Positions 6,493 through 15,700 of a DNA stretch of 22,155 nt are shown here, in pieces. The position numbers and the translations under genes were made by a program. Source of the stretch: Verrucomicrobiales bacterium (GTDB lineage: Bacteria; Verrucomicrobiota; Verrucomicrobiia; Verrucomicrobiales; V1-33); the NCBI GenBank assembly GCA_023253495.1, contig JALRGF010000438.1, positions 1 through 22,155 on the forward strand, written 5' to 3'. The notes under the pieces are model-generated. The model saw only the letters and a program-made list of their open reading frames with translations. It was not told the origin of the DNA and searched no databases. Each line of letters opens with the position of its first letter. The stretch's first letter is position 1.

Positions 6493-7470
6493 TCAGGCGA
6501 GGGCGGCGCGGACCAGCCCTTCGAGCTTGATGATGTCCTGGGCGAACGCGCGGATGCCTTCGGCGGTTTTTTCGGTGGCCATGGCGTCGTCGTTGAGCCG
6601 GTAGCGGAAGCTTTTTTCGTCGCAGGGAACGCGCTCGATTTCGAGCGTCCGGGCGGCCTCGGCGTCGAGTTTGCGGGTGAGCGGTTCGCTGCTGGCGGCG
6701 AGTTTTTCCAGCAGTCCCGGAGAGATGGTGAGCAGGTCGCACCCGGCGAGCTCAATGATCTGACTGGTGTTGCGGAAACTGGCGCCCATGACCTCGGTGG
6801 AGTGGCCGAATTTCTTGTAATAGTTGTAGACGGTGCGCACCGACTGCACGCCCGGGTCGTCGGCGCCGGTATATTCGATGCCGGTGCTTTTTTTGTACCA
6901 GTCGTAGATGCGACCGACGAATGGCGAGATCAGTTTGATGCCGCCCTCGGCGCAGGCCACCGCCTGGACCAGGGAAAAGAGCAGGGTGAGGTTGCAGTTG
7001 ATGCCTTCCTTCTGCAGCACCTTGGCGGCCTGGATGCCTTCCCAGGTCGAGGCGATTTTGATGAGCACGCGTTCCTTGGGGGTGCCGGCGGCGGCGTAGT
7101 CGGCGATCAGCTTGCGGGCCTTGGCGATGGTGGCCTCGGCGTCGAAGGAGAGCCGGGCGTCGACCTCGGTCGAGACGCGACCGGGGACGATCTTGAGGAT
7201 TTCCTGACCGAAGAGAATGAGGATGCGGTCGATGACGCTCTCGACGAGGGTATCACCGGCGAGCGGGCTGTGGCGATGTTCGGCGACCGCCTGATCCACC
7301 AGCGGGCGGTATTCCGGTTTCTGGGACGCCTGGAGGATGAGCGATGGGTTGGTGGTGGCGTCCTGCGGCTTGAACTGCTTCATCGCCTCGAAGTCACCGG
7401 TGTCGGCAACGACGATGGTGAACTTCTTCAGCTGGTCGAGCTGGCTCGGGGTGGCGGTGGCGGTGCTCAT
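6493..7470 (-). CDS. tal: Transaldolase
   Basis: Transaldolase moves a dihydroxyacetone unit between sedoheptulose-7-phosphate and glyceraldehyde-3-phosphate in the non-oxidative pentose phosphate pathway, in the cytosol. The 325 residues match the long, TalA/TalB-like class. Visible are VVADTGDF (active-site Asp23), DATTNPSLI, the Schiff-base lysine in RVLIKIASTWEG (Lys138), CNLTLLFSLVQA, SPFVGRIYDWYK and GASFRNTSQI. The ATG at 7470 gives a normal N-terminus. It heads a leftward set of four genes and is divergent from the CotH gene. The long antisense frame opposite it is spurious. Confidence 0.97.
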   Translation of the reverse strand: MSTATATPSQLDQLKKFTIVVADTGDFEAMKQFKPQDATTNPSLILQASQKPEYRPLVDQAVAEHRHSPLAGDTLVESVIDRILILFGQEILKIVPGRVSTEVDARLSFDAEATIAKARKLIADYAAAGTPKERVLIKIASTWEGIQAAKVLQKEGINCNLTLLFSLVQAVACAEGGIKLISPFVGRIYDWYKKSTGIEYTGADDPGVQSVRTVYNYYKKFGHSTEVMGASFRNTSQIIELAGCDLLTISPGLLEKLAASSEPLTRKLDAEAARTLEIERVPCDEKSFRYRLNDDAMATEKTAEGIRAFAQDIIKLEGLVRAALA

Positions 7471-7624
7471 GGCGGGGCGTCGTGGAGTCAGGATGCAGTG
7501 GCAACTGGCGGATCCGCATCATGCGCGGACGTGCGCGAAACGCAACGGTTTGCATGTGCGGTGGGTGGTGGAAGACTGGCGGTGGAGAAGCATGGAAGTT
7601 CCGCCCTCGCGGGTTGTTGGGCGC

Positions 7625-7638
7625 GTCACCGGGGTGAC
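7625..7638. promoter_or_regulatory. Palindrome between the divergent tal and CotH genes
   Basis: GTCACC-GG-GGTGAC is a perfect 6-bp dyad in the 227-bp gap between tal and the CotH gene, about 60 bp upstream of the latter. Two partly similar TCCGCATC[A/G]TGC copies also flank the gap (about 7511 and 7672). It could be an operator for one or both genes. Function is inferred from position only. Confidence 0.25.
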
Positions 7639-7697
7639 ACCGCCGGCGGACAAAATAGCGGGCGGGCCGGCTCCGCATCGTGCATGATGAGGCACGG

Positions 7698-10600
7698 ATG
7701 AGCATCCCGGAAAGAAACAACCTGAGGGGCGGCCCGGACGGCCAGTGGCGCCAGCGCGCGGTCGGGCGGTGGGCGGTGGCCGCAGTCTGGGTGGTGGCGG
7801 CGGGCGGGGCCGCCGTTCCCGGGCGGGCGCAGGAGGTGGTGGTGCCGACTACCGTGGTGTCGTCCACGGCGGCGACGGATTATTATCCGGCGGCGAACCT
7901 GATCAATGGTGGGGGGCTGAGTGCGGTGCCGACAGCGGGCACGTTGGGCATGGTCACGCATGCCAGTGCGGGGGCGGGCACGACCTGGCTGACGGCGGCG
8001 GCGGGACCCGACTGGTTTGCGGTGCCCAAGCCGCCGCCGGTCCTCACCTTTGGGCTGGGACGTGCGTTTGCGTTAAATGCGCTGGTGGTCTGGGGGTATC
8101 CGGTGGTGACGGCACCGAACAACAACGAGGCGAAGGTGCTGGTGGCTGAGTTTTCGGTGGATGGCGGGGTGACGTGGGGCGGGGCGGTGACGCTGACGCA
8201 TGCGCGCACCGGGCGGGCCTCGGAGGTGCTGGCGTTTCCGATGCGTCAGGCCGATGCGGTGCGCCTGACGATCACGGACAACCATCACGGCAGTGCGGGC
8301 GCCTCGGGTGGGGAGCGGGTTGGCCTGGGGGAAATCCGGTTTCTGGGCACCACGGAAATCCCGCGACACCCGGTGATCGCCGTGGCTTCGGGGTGGATCG
8401 ATTTCGGCCGGCATCCGGTTGATCCGGGGGCGGTTGAGCGCCGGGTGGCGGTGCGCAATGAGGGATTGGATGAGCCGTTGGCGCTTGGGCCGGTCACGCT
8501 CGCCGGCCCCGGGGCGGCGCGCTATCGGATTGATGCCGTGCCCGGGCCGCTGGTGGCGGGAGCGGCAGGAGAAATCGTGGTGACCTATCGCCCGGGCGCG
8601 CATGCCGGCGGTGAACCGGCCGTGCTGCGGATCGGTTCGAATGCTCCGGCGCGGCCGATGCTGGAAGTGGCCTTGCTCGGGGCGGTGGATGACGGGCCCC
8701 TGACCGATCCGGAGCCCCCGGTATTTTCGGTGGCTTCGCGGACGTTCGCCGAGGCGTTCGCGCTGGACGTGACCACGCCGACGCCGGAGGCGCTGGTGGT
8801 ATTCACGACCGATGGTGGCGTGCCGGGGCCGGGGGCCGGACGCCTCTGGTCCGGGCCGCTGACGGTTGAGCGCACCACGCGGGTGCGCGCCGTCGCGGTG
8901 GCGGCCGGCGGGCGCGTTTCCGGGGTGCGCGAAGCCGGCTACACCCGACTCTCCGCCGCGCTGCGCACCCGCACCTCTCCGCTTCCGATCGTCGTGCTGG
9001 AAAACTTCGGTGCCGGGCCGGTGCCGGACAAAAAATGGACCACCGGCACCCAGACCGGAGCCGGTTTGAAACAGGTCCGCCGCCAGCCGGTGCGGATGCA
9101 CCTGCACGATCGTGACGCGGCCACCGGGCGCGCCGCCCTGGTCGCACCCCCGACGCTTTCCACGCGCGCCGGAGTGCGGGTGCGCGGGGCATTTTCCTCC
9201 ACGTGGTCGCCACAGCCGTATTCGCTGGAGACGTGGGACGACCAAGAGCGGGACACCGACATCGCGCCGCTCGGGATGCCGCCGGAGTCCGACTGGGTGC
9301 TCTACCACCCGCATCCCGGCTACGACGTCACCCTGATCTTCAACACGTTTATCTGGGAGCTGAGCCGCCGCACCGGCCGATACGCCCCGGCGTTCCGGCA
9401 CGTCGAAGTCTATGTCAACGAAGACGGCGGCGACCTTGAGCCCGCCGACCGGCGCGGGCTGTATGCGCTGGTGGAAGCGGTCAAGCGCGACCCGAACCGC
9501 CTTGATTTCGAGCCGCTCTCGGCCGACGGAGCGACCGGCGGCTGGCTCCATACGATCAACCGCATGGACCCTGAACCGGTCGACGGCTTTCCGGCACCCA
9601 ATGGCGCGACCCGCCCGCAGTTTTTCCGCACCCCGGGACCGAACCGGCGCCTCCAGACCGCGGCCAACAATCCGTCGCCGGTCGGCGACGACCTGCCGGT
9701 CCAGTACAACGCCTTCATCAACTTCGAGGCCCCCGGCGGCTACGAGATCACCACTGTCCAGCGCGCCGCCATCGAAGGGTGGTTCCGGGAATTTGAAAAC
9801 GTCCTTTACGACAACGCCCGCTGGCGGGATCCGGTCGACGGATACCGGCGGTACCTGAACACCCGGGACTTCATCGACTACTTCCAGCTGCTCAACCTCG
9901 CGCGCCAGGGCGACGGCCTGCTGCTCAGCATGTATCCATGGGTGTCCTCGGACCGCCGCCAGCTGCACATGGGCCCGATGTGGGACTTCAACAATGGGGC
10001 GTACCATCTTTCCGGCGCCCCGAACACCACGCTGTATTTCCGCCAGGACCAGCTGTGGTACCCCCGGCTCTTCGCCGATCCGGACTTTCTCATGGAGTAT
10101 GTCGACCGGTGGTTCGAGCTGCGCCGCGGACCGTATGCCGGGCCGGCGCTGAGCGCGCTCGCTGATGCCCTCGCCGCCGGCATCACCAACGAAATGGCGG
10201 TGGCCCAAGGGGTCAGTGCGGCCTCATGGACCAGCCGGCTGACCTCGATGAAAAATTTCCTCGTCCAGCGGGCGGCGTGGATCGACACCCAGTATGTCCA
10301 GCCCCCGGTGTTCTCACCGGCGGCCGGGCCGCAGCCGGCGGCGACGACGGTTTCCATCGCCCATCATCCGACCGCCACCGGCACACTGCATGTCACCACC
10401 GACGGAAGCGACCCGCGCGCTCCGGGCGGGGCCGCGCAGGTCCCGGCCGCCACCGCTCCACTGACCCTTGACCGCTCGGCGGTGGTCCACGCGCGCACCC
10501 GGTCCGCCACCGGCCGATGGTCCGCCCTGGCCACGGCCCCCTTCATCATCGGCACTCCGGCCGGCGCATCCAACCTCGTCATTTCTGAAATCCATTACAA

Positions 10601-11222
10601 TCCGCGCGGCGCCGATGACTCCGGCGAGTTCCTCGAGCTGATGAATGTTTCCGCCGGGTCGGTCGACCTGACCGGGGCGCGCTTTGATCAGGGAATCGAG
10701 TTTTCCTTTGCCGCGGGCACCAGTCTGGCGCCCGGAGAGCGTGCGGTGGTGGTCGCGCGGGCCGCCGATTTCGCCGACCGGCCCGGTGTGCGGGTGCTCG
10801 GCGTCTTTGCCAATGGCACGCGCCTCGACAACCGCGGCGGCCCGCTGCGCCTGCGCGCCTGGGACGGCTCGGTCATCGCGGAATTCGCTTATGACGACAC
10901 TGCGCCGTGGCCGGTCGCACCCGATGGCAACGGGCCCAGCCTGTCGTTGATCGCGCCGACCACCCGGCCCGACCCCGCGGACCCGCGCCACTGGCGTGCC
11001 AGCACGGTGACCGGCGGCACCCCCGGCGGCACCGATGCCCGGTCGTTCACCGGCGATCCCCATGGGGATGACGATGGCGACGGCACGGCGAATCTGTGTG
11101 CGCACGCTTTCGGGCCCGCCTGCCATCGCTCACCGTCGCCCGCGGACGCGTGGTCATTCTCGTGCCGATTGATCCGGCGGCCGAAGACGTCGACATCCAG
11201 CCGGAATGGTCCGCCGATCTGA
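7698..11222 (+). CDS. Large secreted CotH-kinase/lamin-tail/chitobiase-C protein, frameshifted near the C-terminus
   Basis: ATG 7698 has a GAGG five bases upstream; GTG 7680 is an in-frame alternative. The 1174 residues show, in order: a long Arg-rich n-region and hydrophobic segment ending GRAQ (signal peptide, to ~45); a discoidin/F5-8-like domain (~50-218); an ASPM/Hydin-like 'anchor' beta domain (~228-331); a chitobiase C-terminal-like domain (~340-419); a CotH-like domain (~430-820, with RVRGAFSSTW, SDWVLY, FNTFIWELSRRTG, VEVYVNED, MGPMWDFNNGAY); a second chitobiase-C-like domain (~868-955); and a lamin-tail domain (LVISEIHYNPRG, ~955-1118). CotH proteins are atypical kinases in spores and in PVC/Bacteroidetes surface proteins; the substrate here is unknown. 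After DGDGTAN (about 11,090) the frame degenerates, while the expected C-terminal module continues in another frame (11121-11389). Confidence 0.88.
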   Translation: MSIPERNNLRGGPDGQWRQRAVGRWAVAAVWVVAAGGAAVPGRAQEVVVPTTVVSSTAATDYYPAANLINGGGLSAVPTAGTLGMVTHASAGAGTTWLTAAAGPDWFAVPKPPPVLTFGLGRAFALNALVVWGYPVVTAPNNNEAKVLVAEFSVDGGVTWGGAVTLTHARTGRASEVLAFPMRQADAVRLTITDNHHGSAGASGGERVGLGEIRFLGTTEIPRHPVIAVASGWIDFGRHPVDPGAVERRVAVRNEGLDEPLALGPVTLAGPGAARYRIDAVPGPLVAGAAGEIVVTYRPGAHAGGEPAVLRIGSNAPARPMLEVALLGAVDDGPLTDPEPPVFSVASRTFAEAFALDVTTPTPEALVVFTTDGGVPGPGAGRLWSGPLTVERTTRVRAVAVAAGGRVSGVREAGYTRLSAALRTRTSPLPIVVLENFGAGPVPDKKWTTGTQTGAGLKQVRRQPVRMHLHDRDAATGRAALVAPPTLSTRAGVRVRGAFSSTWSPQPYSLETWDDQERDTDIAPLGMPPESDWVLYHPHPGYDVTLIFNTFIWELSRRTGRYAPAFRHVEVYVNEDGGDLEPADRRGLYALVEAVKRDPNRLDFEPLSADGATGGWLHTINRMDPEPVDGFPAPNGATRPQFFRTPGPNRRLQTAANNPSPVGDDLPVQYNAFINFEAPGGYEITTVQRAAIEGWFREFENVLYDNARWRDPVDGYRRYLNTRDFIDYFQLLNLARQGDGLLLSMYPWVSSDRRQLHMGPMWDFNNGAYHLSGAPNTTLYFRQDQLWYPRLFADPDFLMEYVDRWFELRRGPYAGPALSALADALAAGITNEMAVAQGVSAASWTSRLTSMKNFLVQRAAWIDTQYVQPPVFSPAAGPQPAATTVSIAHHPTATGTLHVTTDGSDPRAPGGAAQVPAATAPLTLDRSAVVHARTRSATGRWSALATAPFIIGTPAGASNLVISEIHYNPRGADDSGEFLELMNVSAGSVDLTGARFDQGIEFSFAAGTSLAPGERAVVVARAADFADRPGVRVLGVFANGTRLDNRGGPLRLRAWDGSVIAEFAYDDTAPWPVAPDGNGPSLSLIAPTTRPDPADPRHWRASTVTGGTPGGTDARSFTGDPHGDDDGDGTANLCAHAFGPACHRSPSPADAWSFSCRLIRRPKTSTSSRNGPPI

Positions 11223-11389
11223 TGACGTGGGAGCCGGTGGCGTCCGCCGGGTCGGCCCCCGAGCGACTGGAGGAACCCGGAGGGCTCGGGTGGTTGAGGC
11301 TTGAAATGGTGGCTCCCGCCGGCCCGGCCGACCGCTTTCTCCGCGTCCGGGTCCGCCTGCGGGACAGCCAGGATTTCCCGGGTGGGTAA
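11121..11389 (+). pseudogene. Out-of-frame C-terminal module of the CotH protein
   Basis: From about 11121 a different frame reads LPSLTVARGRVVILVPIDPA and continues to WSADLMTWEPV, ending RFLRVRVRLR and TAA at 11387-11389. Closing modules of this type (a T-V-x-G strand, a 'W..DL.TWEPV' strand and a final FLR-V/L-R) normally follow a DxDxDG linker and TAN..EYALG in large verrucomicrobial secreted proteins. The join would be restored by one extra base near GGGCCCGCCTG (11112-11122). It is annotated as the detached end of the preceding gene: a true frameshift, a recoding site or a sequence error. Confidence 0.65.
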
Positions 11390-11429
11390 GCGGCGGGCGT
11401 GTCACGGCGACACGGCGCCGCGATCGCAC

Positions 11430-11448
11430 GCCGGGCTTGCCGCCCGGC
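11430..11448 (+). terminator. Possible weak terminator hairpin after the CotH gene
   Basis: GCCGGGC (11430-11436) and GCCCGGC (11442-11448) form a perfect 7-bp stem with a 5-base loop. It is followed by TCATTT rather than a strong T-run. Its place 41 bp after the restored CotH stop suggests termination, but the tail is weak. Confidence 0.35.
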
Positions 11449-11513
11449 TCATTTCCGCTCAACATCGATGATTGTTATCCGTCCTGTTCACTCCAACCCC
11501 GATGCCATCTGAC

Positions 11514-12572
11514 ATGAACCGCCGATCTTTCCTTCGCCGCTCCGCCCTGGCCACCACCGCCGGCGCGCTCGGTGCCCCGCAGCTCCTGCTCCGCGCCGAG
11601 GACTCCGCCACGCCCGTCATCGGCGAGGGCGCCTTCAAATACGAATGCCACCACTATTGGGGCCAGCTTCCCGACGGCCACCACTATGGCGACGCCACGC
11701 ACGGCGTGGCCTTTGACAGCCAGGGGTTCGTCTACATCTCCCATCAAGGCGGTCCCGGCAGCATTTTTGTGTTTGATCCGGAGGGTAAATTCGTCCGCTC
11801 CATGGCCCCCCAGCACCAAGGGTTTGCCCATGGCATCGACATCCGCCGCGAGGGCAACGACGACTTCATCTACCTCTCGCCCAACAATTTCGGCCTGCCC
11901 CCGGAAAAATGGAACAAGGCCCAGAAGCTCACCGTCAAAGGCGACGTCGTCTGGGAAGCCGGCCCCCCGCCTGATTCCCATCGCTACGATCAGGGCCAGC
12001 CGTACAACCCGACCAATATCAGCTTTTGCCCGGACGGCGGCTGGCACGTCGGCGACGGCTATGGCAGCAACTTCCTCCATCGCTACGACGCCCAGGGGAA
12101 CTACCTCTGCACCTTCGGCGGCGCCGGCAAGGAGCAAGGCCAGTTGAGCACACCCCACGGCCATTGGTTCGACGATCGCGACGGGATTCCCAAAATCGCC
12201 GTCTGCGACCGCGGCAACCACCGGATCCAGTACTTTTCACTCGACGGTCAGCCGCTTTCCATCATCCCGGAAATCGACGGCCCGGCCTCGCTGGACATCC
12301 GCGGCAACGTCATGCTCTGCACCGAGGTCTTCATCGGGCGCCTCGCTTTCCTCGACCCCGATGGCAAGGTCATCGCCCGCCTCAACGACGACCCGGCGTG
12401 GATCAAAACCATCAAGGAAACCGGCGGCTTCCGCGGGCTGGCCCACAAATCCAAGTGGCTGCCCGGCAAGTTCGTCCATCCCCACGACGCCACCTTCGAC
12501 AAGGACGGCAATATCTTCGTCACCGAGTGGGTCACTGGCGGCCGCGTCAGCAAGCTCCGGCTGGTCGCCTGA
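11514..12572 (+). CDS. Tat-exported NHL-type beta-propeller protein
   Basis: From ATG 11514 the product is 352 residues and begins MNRRSFLRRSALATTAGALG, a twin-arginine (RRxFL) signal peptide; ATG 11502 is also possible. The mature part repeats a blade pattern of G-(F/H)-x-(F/V)-D-x-x-G-(F/Y/N)-(V/I)-(Y/F)-(V/I), for example HGVAFDSQGFVYISHQG, DGGWHVGDGYGSNFLHRYD and HDATFDKDGNIFVTEW. This indicates an NHL or six-bladed beta-propeller, similar to the lyase domain of peptidylglycine amidating enzymes. Many Asp and His residues sit at blade edges, but a catalytic metal site cannot be assigned from sequence alone. Folded export through Tat suggests a cofactor or metal bound before transport. The neighbouring minus-strand genes converge on it. 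Confidence 0.88.
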   Translation: MNRRSFLRRSALATTAGALGAPQLLLRAEDSATPVIGEGAFKYECHHYWGQLPDGHHYGDATHGVAFDSQGFVYISHQGGPGSIFVFDPEGKFVRSMAPQHQGFAHGIDIRREGNDDFIYLSPNNFGLPPEKWNKAQKLTVKGDVVWEAGPPPDSHRYDQGQPYNPTNISFCPDGGWHVGDGYGSNFLHRYDAQGNYLCTFGGAGKEQGQLSTPHGHWFDDRDGIPKIAVCDRGNHRIQYFSLDGQPLSIIPEIDGPASLDIRGNVMLCTEVFIGRLAFLDPDGKVIARLNDDPAWIKTIKETGGFRGLAHKSKWLPGKFVHPHDATFDKDGNIFVTEWVTGGRVSKLRLVA

Positions 12573-12615
12573 CCCGGGAGAGCCGACGGGTGGCGGAATC
12601 GTCTGGTCTGGCGCA

Positions 12616-12676
12616 GGAGACGCGGAGCGCTCTGACAGCGGAAGCACCCAGCTCCGCAGGCTCTGATGCCGTCTCC
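12616..12676. terminator. Nested inverted repeat between convergent genes
   Basis: GGAGACG-CGGAG (12616-12627) pairs with CTCCG (12652-12656) and CGTCTCC (12670-12676), giving a two-part stem with a bulge of 13 bases. It lies in the 173-bp gap between the convergent Tat-propeller and VWA genes, where a shared terminator is expected. No T-run adjoins, so a canonical intrinsic terminator is not shown. Confidence 0.35.
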
Positions 12677-12745
12677 GAAGGATAGTGGACACAACCGGAA
12701 CGGTTCCGTGAAGGAGCGGGACGAAGCGGTCGCCAAAACCGGCCG

Positions 12746-15700
12746 TCAGGCGAGCCCGGCCTTGCGTCGCAGCAGCCATTCCGTGGTCAGGGCGGCGAGG
12801 AGCAGGCTGAGCAGCGGCCAGTTGTCCCAGAGAGTGGATTCGCGGCGTTCCTCGAGCCGTTTGGTGCCGGTGCCGAACGCGCGGGCCAGCGAGATGGCGT
12901 CGGCCGGAGTGACGACGCGGCCGCCGGCCAGGGTGGTGGCCCGGCGGAGTTGGTCGGCGTCGAGGGCGAGGTCGCCGAGTTCGACCGGATTGAGCACGGC
13001 GAGCCGGGTGAAGTGGGTTTCGACCTTGTCCGGTTTGGGATCGGGGCTGGTGCTGGTGCGCAGGAGGCGTTCGACGTCGCTGCCGGTGAGTTCGATGCGG
13101 TAGCGGCCGTGAGCGGTGAGCGGATCGAGTTCGGCTTCATAGAGCCCGCTGCTGCCTTCGCGGTAGGTCAGTTTGCGGGTGGCGACGCGGGTGCCGTCGG
13201 GTGCGAAGACGTGGGCGCTGACATCGGCGTTGGTTTCGGGTTTGTAGCCATCGGCGGTGAGGCGGGCGAGCACGCGGACCGGCTGGCCGGTTTCGTAGGT
13301 CAGGGCGTCGGTGCCGAGGCGCACGGTGTCGGTGCCGGCGCGCAGGTTTTCCGTGGTCCCCCAGCGCAGCAGGTTTCCCCAGAGCCGGTGGTGGTGGGTG
13401 TCGCCGACGCCGTACCGCAGGCGCCATGTCTGGTCGGTGGTGAAAAGGGCGATGCGGCCGAGGCCGTAGCGGCTGGTGGCGAGCAGGGCGCGCTCGGTCT
13501 GGTACTGCCGCTGGCGGGCGAAGGCGGCGAGGCGTTCTTCGGCGGTGGCGCCGGCGGCGGGCGGACGCTGGCCGGCTGGTTCGGCGTAGGCGAGCACTTC
13601 GGCACCGGGTTTGGCAGCGCGCACCGGCTGGCGCCACATGAAGGCCGGCGTCTCCGACCAGATCTGCGCGGTTTCGATCTGACTGGCTCCGAGTGCGAGG
13701 ATCGGGGAGTTGCGGCCTTCGGCGGTCAGGCGCACGGCGAAGCTGTCTTCGGGACCATTAAAAACCGCGCTGGTGGACGGCGTGAATTCCAGCGGCAGCA
13801 GGCGTCTGGCCACATCGCTGGTGAAGGCGTGCGGCATGGCCCGCGGTCCGGCGACCACGACGAGCATCGCCCCGCGTTCGGCCACGGCCTTTTCCAGCGT
13901 CTCCCACGTCTGGGCCGGCAACGCGGCGGGCGGGACGTCACCGAGGATGATGACATCGAACTTCATCCATTCCTCGAATGTCTCGGGCAGCCGCGTGGCC
14001 TCGGCGTCACCGAATTTGCGGGTCGCGCTCGCGAAGACGGGAGCCAGCGGCGCCTGCTCCCGGATTTCATCCGGGTTCAGCAGGACGTACTGCAGGTGCA
14101 CGGATTTGTCGCGCCCGTAGAACAGGTTGCGCAGGTACCGGAACTCCCAGCGGGGCACGCTGTCGACCAGCAGCACGTTGGTGCGGTCGTCGGTCACCGC
14201 GGTCTCGATCGGCCATTCGTTGTTGTCGGTGAAAAGCTCGCCGTCCACGGGTTCGATGCGCAGCGAGTAGGCAAAAAGTCCTTTTTCGGGCGGGGTGTGG
14301 GCCAGGCGTATGGTGGTGCGGTGGTTCTCCTCGGGCACCGCCAGCGTCTGGCTTTCGATCTCGGTGTCGCCTTGGCGCAGCACCACCTTGAGCTGCTCTC
14401 CCTGCAGGCCATCAGCCTTGATTTCCGCGCGGATCTTCAGGCGGTCGCCGAGGTAAATCGACGACGGGGCTTCCACTTTGAGAAAAGCGGCATCTTTCGG
14501 CCCGCGTGCACTGCCGATGGCCACGGCATGCAGCGGCGCACCGGTCAGGCCGAGACGGCGCGCCGCGTCATCGACCGGACGGTCGCCATTGTGGCGGCCG
14601 TCGCTGAGCAGGAGCACGCCGGCCAGGCTTTCTGCCGGCACGCGCTCCAGGGTGTGCGCGAGCGCGCCGGCGAGGTCGGTGCGCCGGCGGAATCCGCTGT
14701 CGTCCGGCGCCGGGGCGGCCGCCGGGTCAGGCATCTCGACCGCCTCGCGCCCGAAACGCATCACGGTCACGTCATAGGTCGACGCGAGTTCCTCCAGCAA
14801 CGACCGGCCGGTCGCCGGATCCGCCGTGGTCAGCACCTCGCGGGCGATCTGGGCGCGGGGGACAAATGCGGCGGCATCCAGCGCCTGGCGGTCAGCGTCA
14901 TTCAGTGTCTGAACGAGCGCGGCATCCACGAGCGCGGCCAGCCCGGGCAGCGCCTCGACCGCCTCACGGACGGTGCCGGCCGCGGCCACCAGACGGTCGC
15001 GCACTGGAGCCACCCGGCCGGCCGGCAACTGGTCCTGCGCTTCGCGCAATTGCGTCGGAACCCGGTCGCGCAGCGCGCTGCCAAGGTCATTGAGCAGGCG
15101 GCGCCCGGTAGCGTCGAGGGTGCCGGCGAGCGGACCGGTGGCGGCCACGGCGGCGGCCGCCTGGTCCGCCAGCGTGCGCCCGGCGGTCACGAGGTCAGCG
15201 ACGGCCTCCGTCCGCGCGGCCACCAGCGATTTTTCGGACTCCGGGTCGGTCGGGCCGGCGGCCGGCCACGCCTCGATTTCCCGGCCCAGCGATTCCTGAA
15301 ACGCGCGACCGGCGGCGGCCAGCGCTCCGATGGCCGGACGAGTGGCGACCGGGCCGGCGCGACGGAATCCGGCGAGCTCGACTTTTTCGGTGGCGGTCGC
15401 CTGCCGGTCGACCAGTTGCATGGATTCCGAGTCATCGACGAGCACGACCACGCGGCGCTCGATCTTGCGTTGCTGCGTCCACGCGAGCACCGGCTGAACG
15501 AGGATAAGGAGGACAAGGAAGACCGCGAACAGCCGGAGCGCGAGCAGCGCCCGGCCCATGCCGCGGGAGACGATCGTTTTTTCCCACTGGAAAAGCAGGA
15601 TGACGGTCTCGATGGCCACGGCACCGAGGATCGCGCTGGTCCGCAGCGACCATGAAGTTTCGAGCACGAGGAATCGCGCCACCGCCTGCCAGAGCGCCCA

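Noticed and set aside
6881..6896. T-run in the transaldolase region as a possible terminator
   Set aside because: It encodes consecutive Lys codons within the conserved transaldolase frame, and no hairpin adjoins it.
6298..7701. Open frame of 467 codons on the plus strand
   Set aside because: It is antisense to transaldolase, which has all catalytic motifs.
8073..10208. Open frame of 711 codons on the minus strand
   Set aside because: It is antisense to the CotH gene. It is Arg/His/Pro-rich and domain-free, whereas the plus strand shows recognisable domains throughout.
12950..15655. Open frame of 901 codons on the plus strand
   Set aside because: It is exactly antisense to the VWA membrane-protein gene. 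Its sequence is Gly/Ala/His/Arg-rich with no domain, as expected from high GC, while the opposite strand has clear TM helices and MIDAS motifs.
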